From IMG/VR virus record IMGVR_UViG_3300017742_000034, positions 1-38,887 of that record: 38,887 nucleotides of DNA; one strand, 5' to 3'. The position numbers were made by a program, and so were the translations under genes. Source of the DNA: a virus. Shown here piece by piece: positions 1 to 9,200 of the stretch. Position 1 is the first letter of the stretch. Each line of letters opens with the position of its first letter. Under the pieces are notes generated by a model that searched no databases, was not told where the DNA came from, and was given only the letters and a program-made list of their open reading frames with translations.

Positions 1-284
1 GCTTGCATTGTAACAGTCATAGTCTTATCAAACAATTGTTGCTTTGGTACACTAGATCTAAATGCTCTCTGATTACCTGGATAATCTACTTGTGTGACAG
101 CGTCAAATGAAGGCCCTGGTAAATTAAGAGATTGTATTCCATAATTCCAATAATCAATAGGTTCTTTAATTAACCCACCTGGGATTCTTGTAAGAAACGG
201 TTTATACTTACTAGCTATTTCTTTAGGTATAAAGTTTCTAGGGAAGTCAAATTTAAACTGATTATTTCTTGCGCTTAATATCAT
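1..284 (-). CDS. Partial structural protein, 3' end beyond the left edge
   Basis: An open frame starts at an ATG at 284 and runs off the left edge without a stop, giving 94 N-terminal residues. It begins MILSARNNQFKFDFPRNF and contains RIPGGLIKEPIDYWNYGIQ followed by LNLPGPSFD. I do not recognise the family. The Pro/aromatic-rich composition and its place at the end of a run of tail and fibre genes, 6 bases after the preceding stop, suggest another virion or tail protein. The leader (TAATAAATT before ATG) has no Shine-Dalgarno sequence, like most genes here. That it is a gene is supported by tight spacing, the same strand and uninterrupted frame; its function is unknown. Confidence 0.7.
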   Translation of the reverse strand, partial: MILSARNNQFKFDFPRNFIPKEIASKYKPFLTRIPGGLIKEPIDYWNYGIQSLNLPGPSFDAVTQVDYPGNQRAFRSSVPKQQLFDKTMTVTMQ

Positions 285-290
285 AATTTA

Positions 291-1271
291 TTAATATCTA
301 TCTCTGTCGTCAAATTCTCTACTATCCTTAATATAGGATGAGTATGAAACATCATTATTTCCCACTGTATAGTTTTGTAAATTTTGTGCAGCGGATTTAT
401 AAAATGCAACCTTTTGAGATTTTGTTTGTGCAACATTTGACGCTTCACGTATGGCTCTGATTTGTTGTCTCTTTTTAATCTGTAACATACTAACCCTTTG
501 TGCTAATCTGGCTCTCTGCTGTATTAATCTTATTTTAGAAGATTTTAAATCTTTAGTAAGTTCAGCTATTTCATTTGTTAATTCTTCATTACTATTTTGT
601 AAAGATTGTATAACTACATCATCTTCTGATGCAGAAGTTACTAATTCAGCATTTTCTGCTTTAAGTGCTGTAATCTCATCTTGTAATCTACCAAGCAATA
701 TACTATATTCAACTCGTGCCTCTTCAATTTGTCTTGTTAAAGTTATTCTATTAGCATCGTCTACAGATAACCATATACCTTGATATAAAACCGATTCATC
801 TGATGTTGACCCATCAGACGGGTCAATCATTTTTGTAGAAATATAAAAATTATTATTAGATAAAGCTAATATTTTTTTACTATCAGATCTAGTTATTCTA
901 AAAAGAACTTCTCCTTGTGATAAATCCACTTCATCAACTTGTGTATGATTTAAAATATCAATATCATCTTTATCTCCAATAAAGTTTAAATATAAATTTC
1001 CAACATTACTCAGATCAATAGGCTTATCTTCACCGTCAACTTCATCATATAATGTAAAAAGATAATAATCATCAAATTGTGATATTCTTATCATACCATC
1101 GCCCTGCGGTAATGGTTCTTCATTAACCGATAAATTAACAAATCTTTGATAAAATTCTTTTTCAGTTTTAGTCAAAGATATATTAGTCCTTACACCACCA
1201 ACTACCTGTTTAGTTGAGGCTTTCTTTTGTATTTGTTCAGCCTCCGATAATTTATTTTGTTTCGCTGCCAT
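291..1271 (-). CDS. Beta-domain plus coiled-coil structural protein, possible baseplate/fibre adaptor
   Basis: This 326-residue protein has two visible parts. Residues ~55-170 look like a compact beta-sandwich (YYLFTLYDEVDGEDKPIDLS, then GEVLFRITRSD and VLYQGIWLSV). Residues ~173-265 form a long heptad-patterned coiled coil that becomes very basic (250-275, RLIQQRARLAQRV, KKRQQIRAIR). The N-terminal part resembles in layout the BppU-type domain of baseplate upper proteins, which hold fibres through a coiled coil, but this is inference from pattern only. The start overlaps the end of the upstream 458-residue gene by 20 bases, implying translational coupling and perhaps a joint complex. The C-terminus is charged (DSREFDDRDRY). 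Alternative: a tail-fibre trimerisation or chaperone protein. Confidence 0.72.
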   Translation of the reverse strand: MAAKQNKLSEAEQIQKKASTKQVVGGVRTNISLTKTEKEFYQRFVNLSVNEEPLPQGDGMIRISQFDDYYLFTLYDEVDGEDKPIDLSNVGNLYLNFIGDKDDIDILNHTQVDEVDLSQGEVLFRITRSDSKKILALSNNNFYISTKMIDPSDGSTSDESVLYQGIWLSVDDANRITLTRQIEEARVEYSILLGRLQDEITALKAENAELVTSASEDDVVIQSLQNSNEELTNEIAELTKDLKSSKIRLIQQRARLAQRVSMLQIKKRQQIRAIREASNVAQTKSQKVAFYKSAAQNLQNYTVGNNDVSYSSYIKDSREFDDRDRY

Positions 1272-2628
1272 TGTTCTCTGTTATTGTTTGTATTTTGACT
1301 GGTGAAATTGCAGCCTTAACTTTTATTCTATCTCTGAACGTTGTTACATAACTAGTTTTTACTACTAATTTTTCAACTATTTGTTCGGATGTGTCTGCTG
1401 ACGTACTTGCACCACCTGTTCCTACTACTATTTGTTTTCCAGTATCATTATTAATTCTATTATATACATTGGCTACGGTTGGTACTACACCTAAATTAAT
1501 TTGAATCATCTGTCTTCCATATTTCTGTGTATCAAATGAAGTTAATTTAGCATTCTTAATTATTTGTGTAGCATCAGCTTTATTGTATAATCTTAATACA
1601 TAATTTATTGAAAAGGAAACTGCACTATTTGCATTTTTAATAATAGGCCTAAATAACACAGGTTCATCAAAGTCAGTGTCTTGTGATATCACTTGAAAAC
1701 TAGTTTGTGTAAATACCTGCCCTACTTGTTCAGTAACACTTATTTCATGAAATACCATATATTGCCCACCTGATGAATTTAATTGTGCAATAAAGTTACT
1801 AAATGAAGATCCTGCAACCTGCCCTGATAATTCAAAATAATCTCCTGCTTCTGATTGAATTACTTGTGCATATAAATTATCATAGATATCTCTATTTAAA
1901 ATTGATACAGAATTAATTTCTTGCATTTCATAAAAACTATATGCATTTTCAACAATAGTTTCATAAATACCAGTGGCCTTGAGTGTAATAGGTGGAGTAC
2001 CTAAAAATCCTTGCCCTTCAGTAATTTTATAAGCTACACCATTAGGCTGTGCTGCATCAAATAAATTATTCATAAAGAATAATGATGGAACTCTCCATTC
2101 AATATATGTAGCATATAATTTATCAGCAATTAATAAAGGATCAGGATTAAATGTAGGTGTATCTGTTTTTAAAAAATTAATAGATGAAAGATTTAACATT
2201 ACACCATCTCTCCTAGGTGCTAAAGTTTCGAATACAATTCCATCAAAACCTTCAAAACTAAATCCTGAAATAAAATGAATTCTTATTTTATCATAAGCAA
2301 CATCCAATTGAGGCGTGAATGCTTGTAAAAGATTTGCGCTATCAGTTAGCTCCGGGCTATAATCATTATAAGGAACACCTATATCTGTATCTAATGAAAC
2401 ATACTGTGTTTTGGCTTCATTGTTAGATACTGCCGAGATATCTCTATAGTTACCCATTATTGCTGAAACACTATCAGTATTAAAGAAATAAGTTCCTTTA
2501 GTATTAGCATCTCTCATAAGCTCAATAGGATATGTAGCAGTATTAAACGTAGTAGGTGTTGCCTGGCTAGTATAAACATACTCTATAAGTATTTGCTCAG
2601 ATATTTGTATAAATCTTGATGATTCCAT
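1252..2628 (-). CDS. Virion structural protein of unknown family
   Basis: This 458-residue protein is rich in Ser, Thr, Asn, Ile and aromatic residues and predicted beta-structure, with no signal peptide or membrane segment. I cannot assign a family. It begins MESSRFIQISEQILIEYVYTS and ends with a Lys/Val-rich beta region (EQIVEKLVVKTSYVTTFRDR). A Gly/Ser/Thr stretch (VVGTGGASTSADTS) near residue 410 is probably a flexible linker between domains. Composition and position among fibre and baseplate genes support a tail or fibre component. It overlaps the next gene (326 residues) by 20 bases. The start at 2628 has an A-rich leader (AAATAAAATAGA) without Shine-Dalgarno. T4 wedge or fibre-connector proteins are possible analogues, but I see no diagnostic motif. 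Confidence 0.7.
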   Translation of the reverse strand: MESSRFIQISEQILIEYVYTSQATPTTFNTATYPIELMRDANTKGTYFFNTDSVSAIMGNYRDISAVSNNEAKTQYVSLDTDIGVPYNDYSPELTDSANLLQAFTPQLDVAYDKIRIHFISGFSFEGFDGIVFETLAPRRDGVMLNLSSINFLKTDTPTFNPDPLLIADKLYATYIEWRVPSLFFMNNLFDAAQPNGVAYKITEGQGFLGTPPITLKATGIYETIVENAYSFYEMQEINSVSILNRDIYDNLYAQVIQSEAGDYFELSGQVAGSSFSNFIAQLNSSGGQYMVFHEISVTEQVGQVFTQTSFQVISQDTDFDEPVLFRPIIKNANSAVSFSINYVLRLYNKADATQIIKNAKLTSFDTQKYGRQMIQINLGVVPTVANVYNRINNDTGKQIVVGTGGASTSADTSEQIVEKLVVKTSYVTTFRDRIKVKAAISPVKIQTITENNGSETK

Positions 2629-2642
2629 TCTATTTTATTTAT

Positions 2643-3416
2643 TTACCATTGTAAAAACTTTGGTGTGTAATTTAAACCAACCCCAACATAAGGAGTAACA
2701 CCATTACCACTTAGACCAACCCCTAGCTGTAAACCTAATCCTAGTGTTTTTCTATTTTGGTATTGTAGATCTTTAAATGCTTTACTGTTTTGATCAATTA
2801 ATATACCTTCAGCACTATTAAATGTAGTACCAGGATAATCTGTTGAAATATTAACAAATAATTCTTTTGTTTTAGTATCTCTAGTTAAAGCAGCAGATAA
2901 AAATATATTCTGATTTAAGTCTATTTTAGCATTACCAAAATCTATATATGTACCGTCAATCTCATAAGGTACAAAAACACCAACCTTTCTAAAACTTTTA
3001 CCCCATGAAGCCGTATCTGAAAATGTTAAAGCAGAATTAAAATTACCTACAACAGTATCAAGCACAGTAACTGGTACTTCTACAATTACTTCTTTAATAA
3101 CGGTTTCAGTCTTAATTATAGTTAAAGGTGGTTTTTCTTTTTCAAAATCTAGCTTGCTTTCTACCTCTTCTAATGTTAAACTTAATGCCCTTATCTCCGC
3201 TGCCGCATTACCATTTTTATCTATATAGTTTTCAATAGTATCTAATGAAGCTTTCCAATTATTTTCAATTCTACTTGCCTCACCTCTAGCCGCATCAGTA
3301 GCATTACATTGTCTAAGTAATAAAATAAAAAGCAAAACAATTCCACCAAATAAAAACATCCTAGTGTTTTTTGGATCTGTTAAAACGCCAAGAATATTTT
3401 TAATAATTAAAATCAT
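2643..3416 (-). CDS. Membrane-anchored coiled-coil protein, possible spanin-like lysis factor
   Basis: This 257-residue protein has a clear N-terminal membrane segment (residues ~20-35, FLFGGIVLLFILLL) followed by RQC (Cys37). A helical periplasmic-type region follows (~40-95), then a Val/Thr-rich stretch (IIKTETVIKEVIVEVPVTV, 100-118), a beta-rich domain, and a C-terminal pair of alternating Gly/hydrophobic strands ending in Trp (GLGLQLGVGLSG ... TPYVGVGLNYTPKFLQW). The last part looks like an outer-membrane hairpin. An inner-membrane anchor, extended linker and outer-membrane-type end would suit a spanin, which joins both membranes in the last step of lysis. This is inference: RQC is not a good lipobox, and no endolysin or holin is visible beside it. 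Its start overlaps the stop of the 77-residue gene by 4 bases (ATGA). Confidence 0.65.
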   Translation of the reverse strand: MILIIKNILGVLTDPKNTRMFLFGGIVLLFILLLRQCNATDAARGEASRIENNWKASLDTIENYIDKNGNAAAEIRALSLTLEEVESKLDFEKEKPPLTIIKTETVIKEVIVEVPVTVLDTVVGNFNSALTFSDTASWGKSFRKVGVFVPYEIDGTYIDFGNAKIDLNQNIFLSAALTRDTKTKELFVNISTDYPGTTFNSAEGILIDQNSKAFKDLQYQNRKTLGLGLQLGVGLSGNGVTPYVGVGLNYTPKFLQW

Positions 3417-3646
3417 TTAATATACTTCATTAATTTATTAGGAGTTACTTCAGTAGCTCCATACTTTTTTGCAATTTTATCTATAAACCTTTTTTCTTTG
3501 CTTTTCATTTGGTCTACTTCTTCAAAAAGACCATCTCTTTTCTTTGCTAAACTTTCAATACTCTTTTGCATTAAATCTAAGGAAAGTTGAATTTCCCTAT
3601 ATCTACTTACATAACCATTAAGTTCTTTTATTTCTTTTTTTGTCAT
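3413..3646 (-). CDS. Small coiled-coil protein of unknown function
   Basis: This 77-residue, highly charged protein is predicted to be almost wholly helical. Residues ~5-60 show heptad-like spacing of Leu/Ile between Lys and Glu (REIQLSLDLMQKSIESLAKK), followed by a short basic end (KYGATEVTPNKLMKYIK). It has no membrane segment or catalytic motif. It is coupled by a 4-base ATGA overlap to the downstream membrane-anchored protein, so the two are probably made together and may interact. The leader is A/T-rich (AATATTTTTAAA) with no Shine-Dalgarno. It could be a lysis accessory factor, a small chaperone or a fibre assembly factor; nothing in the sequence decides between them. Confidence 0.65.
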   Translation of the reverse strand: MTKKEIKELNGYVSRYREIQLSLDLMQKSIESLAKKRDGLFEEVDQMKSKEKRFIDKIAKKYGATEVTPNKLMKYIK

Positions 3647-3664
3647 TTTAAAAATATTTAAATT

Positions 3665-6214
3665 TTAAGTTGTTTCATAACCAGAAATTCCTCCCTGGAG
3701 AGTTAATTTATCAGATATTATTACCCAGCCCCATTCTGTTTTAGTATCTTCCTGATCGATCACTGTGGTTAAACTGTAATTCCTTCCTCTGTTAATTGAT
3801 TCTGCCCCATCCCATATTAAATCTAAAACTCTTACCACAGTAGCGCCTTGGTTCGCATGCCCAGCATTGGTGGTCGTATCTATTGTATGGAATCCATCAT
3901 ACATGCCGAAATTTCCAGTCTGCATCCAACTCTCCCAAACATTGGAAGATGATGGTATTTTGATCCTATATCTAGGAAAATGTATTCTTACTGTTCCATA
4001 ATAACTAAGTGTTTCGGTCTGCCCAGGGGGATTACTATTCTTTTTGTTTTGAGTCCATAATGTTGCTTGATTTTTAATTATCACAGTAAGTTTTTGTCCA
4101 GGATACAGTCCCGTAGGAAAATTAAAGTTACCTAAGTAATTCTGTTGCCCAAGAGTACCACCACCACCTAGATTATTATCATACCCTAACCCATATCCGA
4201 AATTTAAGAAAATCACAGGCTTATTAAGATCTGCTTGTAATGGCATTGCTCCTGGTGTTGGGAAAGTTGTACTAAACGAAGGTACCGCATTCACCAAATC
4301 CCATCCATATTCATACGGTGCTACTTGTGGAGAAGCATAGTCATACATCGGATTACTATTTTGTACACTATTTGTGTTATTATCTCTCTTATGCACATAT
4401 GTTCCTGCAATAGCAGTTTTATTTGAATTAGCTGAAAAGTATTCGTTATACTCATTAAAAGATCTTACACTTATTGTTAATGAATTATCCCACGCACTAA
4501 ATCCATAGGCTGGAACTGGACTTGATGGTCCTTCACTTCCCATTCCTACTCTAATCATTCCTGCAGATACTCCCGATATTGTTTGAGTACCACCTAGCCA
4601 CTCATGCATACTTGATCCTGGTGTCATACCAAAGTAATTTGCATCTCCCGTTTTAATAAAAGTAGAGGTACTACCTGTCAATACACCTTGCATATTATTA
4701 TATTGGTAAGTATTAGCATTAGGAGGGGTTGTACTAGCTGGTATTCCTGACTTTGTCCAAGTACTTTGCCCAACAAACCTAGTGTGTGGCATAAGTGGCT
4801 TAGTAGGATCGCCGTTTGTATAATAATTATAATCAAGAACTATACTAGGATTAGCTAGCGCACTAGATTGTTCATTTCTTAAAATTATTTGACTATTTCC
4901 TCTAATATAAATATCACCACCTACATCCGGATCACCAGCTGGCGGAAGCTGCCTTAGATTTTCTATAAAAATATCTGCAGTGCCACCAATTTTACTTTGC
5001 TGTATTGTAATATCACCATCAGATGATGTTGCTAATATTCCACCAGTAGCTGATCTTAATTGAATTTGCCCAGCAGGACTAGTTCCTTGTGTAGTATCTA
5101 ATTTTAATTGCCCACCTGAATTTAATTGAATATTTTGATTTACAGATGATGTTAAATTAATTAAACCTGCCTGTAATTGTATAACACCAACTTGCGAGTT
5201 TTGTGATAAGTTAACAGGAAACCCACCACCTGCCTGGAAAACTGTAGTGTTTACTGTACCTGCTGTAGTTAGTACAAATTTGTTTCCAGCGGCATTTGAA
5301 CCAGTACCTACATCAATAAGAAAGTCTGAATTTTCACCACCAAAAGCTGCTATATTTTCAATTCCTGTTTGGAAAGTAATTGCTTTACCTGCAGTATATT
5401 GTTGAGATCTTTTTGGAACATTAACCTCAAAGCCTATTACTTGATTAAGATTTAATGCAGAGGTTGCTTGTTTTGTTGCTGATAAGACTAACCTATCATC
5501 ATTACTAATTCCAATGCTACTCAATTGGCTTATATCTACTTGTTCAAATTTCTCAGGATTACCGACCGTATAACCCCCATGAAATATTATTCCTCTGGCC
5601 GTTGCATCTTTCTGATGAATCATTAATGATGCCGCTGGCGTGTTTAGCGTTGTGGCTATAGCATCAGGTATTACATAAGAAGAAGTTAAAGGTATACTGA
5701 CGTCAACAAATGGTGTATTAGAAACAGCGCCCCCGATCATAACTGAAGGTATTCCTTCATTTGCAAGATCTGCACCGTTACCAAATCCGATAGGTCCATT
5801 ATACACAGCAGTCTGTCTAGATATTTGGATTGGTCCACCAAAGTCTAACCCAAAACCACCACTCTGCCCAGCAGGTCCAGCAGGTCCCATTAAATCTACT
5901 GTTGTTATAGCCCATGTTAATCCAGTGTATTCCCATACTTGCCCATTAAATTGCAAATAGTAATCGCTTTCAAGTGGTGTGCTTGTAGGCGGTGCAACAT
6001 TAGGACTAAGACCTGGTGCAACTATAGAAACATCTTCATACCAAGTAGTTCCTTTTGGCCCTCTGCCTCCGAGAGGTCCTACTGGACCGATAGGACCAGC
6101 TGGTCCTGCGGGCCCTCCACCATTAAGTAACAATTGATCAAAATTAAAATTAGTTTTATCGACCAGTTGTGAAATAGTATCTGATGCTATTATTTCTTGT
6201 ATAGTGATTGGCAT
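3665..6214 (-). CDS. Tail fibre with N-terminal anchor and collagen-like segment
   Basis: This 849-residue protein has a fibre architecture. Residues 1-30 (MPITIQEIIASDTISQL ... NFNFDQLLL) form a short anchor also found at the start of the 216-residue protein at 17049-17699. Residues ~32-55 are Gly-X-Y collagen-like (GPAGPAGPIGPVGPLGGRG), with another short run at ~110-119 (GPAGPAGQSG). The middle (~320-430) is a repetitive Asn/Thr/Ser/Gln beta region (NLTSSVNQNIQLNSGGQLKL) typical of beta-helical shafts. The C-terminal third is Gly/Tyr/Trp-rich and probably globular. Collagen-like shafts trimerise, and such proteins usually carry receptor-binding tips. The start at 6214 gives the anchor motif directly. 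A promoter-like AATATATAA lies 68 bases upstream, inside the preceding gene. The receptor is unknown. Confidence 0.82.
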   Translation of the reverse strand: MPITIQEIIASDTISQLVDKTNFNFDQLLLNGGGPAGPAGPIGPVGPLGGRGPKGTTWYEDVSIVAPGLSPNVAPPTSTPLESDYYLQFNGQVWEYTGLTWAITTVDLMGPAGPAGQSGGFGLDFGGPIQISRQTAVYNGPIGFGNGADLANEGIPSVMIGGAVSNTPFVDVSIPLTSSYVIPDAIATTLNTPAASLMIHQKDATARGIIFHGGYTVGNPEKFEQVDISQLSSIGISNDDRLVLSATKQATSALNLNQVIGFEVNVPKRSQQYTAGKAITFQTGIENIAAFGGENSDFLIDVGTGSNAAGNKFVLTTAGTVNTTVFQAGGGFPVNLSQNSQVGVIQLQAGLINLTSSVNQNIQLNSGGQLKLDTTQGTSPAGQIQLRSATGGILATSSDGDITIQQSKIGGTADIFIENLRQLPPAGDPDVGGDIYIRGNSQIILRNEQSSALANPSIVLDYNYYTNGDPTKPLMPHTRFVGQSTWTKSGIPASTTPPNANTYQYNNMQGVLTGSTSTFIKTGDANYFGMTPGSSMHEWLGGTQTISGVSAGMIRVGMGSEGPSSPVPAYGFSAWDNSLTISVRSFNEYNEYFSANSNKTAIAGTYVHKRDNNTNSVQNSNPMYDYASPQVAPYEYGWDLVNAVPSFSTTFPTPGAMPLQADLNKPVIFLNFGYGLGYDNNLGGGGTLGQQNYLGNFNFPTGLYPGQKLTVIIKNQATLWTQNKKNSNPPGQTETLSYYGTVRIHFPRYRIKIPSSSNVWESWMQTGNFGMYDGFHTIDTTTNAGHANQGATVVRVLDLIWDGAESINRGRNYSLTTVIDQEDTKTEWGWVIISDKLTLQGGISGYETT

Positions 6215-6224
6215 TTCTTTTCTA

Positions 6225-9200
6225 TTATTTTTTAACTATTGTGACACTGAACCCATACGATTCAGAGAAACCTGTTCTTTTATTATATATTAGCTTTAAA
6301 TCAAAAGGGTTTGTATTTAAAGTTTTTGATGCTACATTATTGTTAATAGTTAAACCATTATTAATTTTTTCTGCATCAGTTAATTCAGCTGTGGTATAAT
6401 TAGGTGGATTTTTACTTCTACTTGCTAAACTATAAAATTCTACTTTTTCTATTTTATAAAGCTTTAAAATATTTTCTCTTATATATTGTTCTACATCATC
6501 ATCCAAAGTTTCCAAATCACCCCAACCGTATAAAGGATTAATGTATTTTTGAAATTGTTCTTTTATTGGTGTAAATAGGTATTCTATTAATCTTTTTTCA
6601 TTTAATAAGAAAAATGTTTCTACTGGAGATGAGGGCTTTTTCTTAATAGCATTAACTTGTTTTACTCCATTAGATTTAATAATTCTTTTATTTATCTTTA
6701 CTGAAGGTTGATCAAGATACATAAAAGTACCATCTATTAAGCTTGGTTGTTTTATTGCACCTTTAACAAAAGGGCTCGGTTTAAATGTTTCTAATTTTAT
6801 AGTTTCAGGAACTTTAAGATATTTAGATCCAAAAAATGATTTACGCTCAAGCATTGATCGTGTACCTATAATTTTTTGTATCTGAGACTTGTCAATACTT
6901 TTTATAAAATATGAAGGTTCCCAGTTAGATGAAAATATATAAAAATCTTTATAATCAATACCTATTTCATTAATAAGAGGATATAAACTTGAAAATGCAC
7001 TTTCACTAGATAACTCTAAAATAGTTGAAGGATCTTCTTCATTTACTTTATGATAAAAGAAATTTTGAATTTGGCCAAAGTCTGGATCTGAGCTGTTAAA
7101 TTGTGAATTTTTAAATTTACATAATTCCATTACTTTTATTTTATACGCTGCATCTGGAATAAGCACGCCACCTGTTACTTCTTCAAAATCTAAGTTTTGG
7201 TAAGGGTCTCTAAATGATAGTAAAGGTAATGCATAAGGTTCATAATACCCCGCATGCCTAGCTATAGGAGTTATTCTTGGTGTCTTTTGTAAAGATAAGT
7301 CATATCCTACAACATCAGTTAAATTAAATGCTGTTGGTTTTACCGGGTCAGGTAATATACCTACATAAATAGATTTTAATATATCAGCCTGTGCTCTTAA
7401 TTCAATACTAAATGTTTGTGCTAATGTACCATCAGTATTTTTAACTTGAGTACCATCTTTTGTTATTGTTTCATATATAATAGCAGGATTACCTTCATTA
7501 ACTGAGTCAAATATTTCACCAAAAGAAATATTATTTAATGTGTTAGCAAATTGTTGATAACCACCATTCTGTATTGTATAGGTAGCACTTCTTAATACTG
7601 CATTACCAGGTGATGATGAAGGTAGTGCCATAGGAAAACCATTCTGCGTAAATGTAGATGCTTTAAATGTATCAGAATCTAAAACATCTACAATTCCTCT
7701 AATTTCATATACATTAGTACCGATTGTAAATTTAATATTTCCAAATGTACCATCTTCCAAAACTCTAATATCATTTACAAAGTTTGTAGGAATTCCATTT
7801 ATATCAGGCTGCCCTTTTACTATATAAGTTCCATTTGAGTCGACTGAAGATGAATTCAGCGAAAGAGCACCACTTATATCTATAGATTTGTATAAATAGC
7901 CGTTAGCGGAGCTGTATTGTGGAGAACAATCTGAGTTTATTGCAAAATTACTATTTAAAGAATATAGGCTTGTCCTATCTATTATTGGTTCACCTGCATT
8001 AAGACATTCTACATCATACTGAATAGACACTAACATTACTATAGTTTTCCATTTTTCATTTTTTATAAACTTAATTTCTAATTCAGGCTTGTCTGGTAAA
8101 TTAGGAATTAACATTACAGAAAATCTATAATCATTAATTGAACCATCTTGTACATATGATAGTGAAGATGCATTAAAATTAGGTTTTTGCGACCCTATTG
8201 CTTTAGGTTTTGCTATAATTCTAACCCCTCTTAAAAATGTTTCAGAAAAATTGTTTTCATTTCCACCAGTAAACCTACCGTATCTAAGTTGTCTATCAAT
8301 TTCATTTATAGTACCACCTGCAGTAAATCTTTGTACAATAAAATAATCATTAAAATAATTAGTATTTATATTTTGAAAGGTACCGGGTACATAAACTTGT
8401 CCAGTAACTGGGTTAGCATTAATACTATCAGTAGCCGCCTTATCGACATAACTCCAGGAGCTTTTAATTGCATCATTGTTAGTTAAAAAATATTTTGGAA
8501 ACTCAGATAAGTAATACCATTCATGAGTAAACCCACTAGATTCTTGAACTTTGTCCCATTTAGAAGAAGCGAAATTATTTATACCAAATGCTTCATTAAC
8601 ATTCAACCTATATGGATGGTTTCTTACATCTTTACCATTATTAATCCAAGCCCATTTATTTATATAAGGAGCAATTCTAGACGCAGCCGCCTGTGAAGTT
8701 ATAAAATTTTCTTCGAGCCTGATGTATTCACTCTTTATATACTCATCATTAGGATTCTGGTCTTCGGCATCACTTAATAAACCAATAAGATTATAAAAGC
8801 CACCATTATCATAAAAATTTCTAATATTTGGATTCTTACTCACGCCAGCGTAATCAACAAACGGTGGTGTAGTACTATAAGGTTGGACTGCATTAGCAAC
8901 AAGTTGGTTGTATTCTGCTAATTCAAAATTAAGTTCACCTTCTTCACTATATAAAGTACTATAAAAATCAAAATCAAAATCCTTAACCTCAAAAAATGAA
9001 AATCTACCAAACGAAGGTTTATAATCTGAATACAGAGCTACTTGGTTAGACCTAGTAACCATTATTTGATTATCGTCGCATGTAATTATTGCATACTTAT
9101 CAATATCAGTATATCCAATTATTTGATCTAAGCCATCATAAATAGGTTCATCGGTATAAGGAACCCAATCACCTATTTCAGCGTAGCCTCCAGTAGTCTG

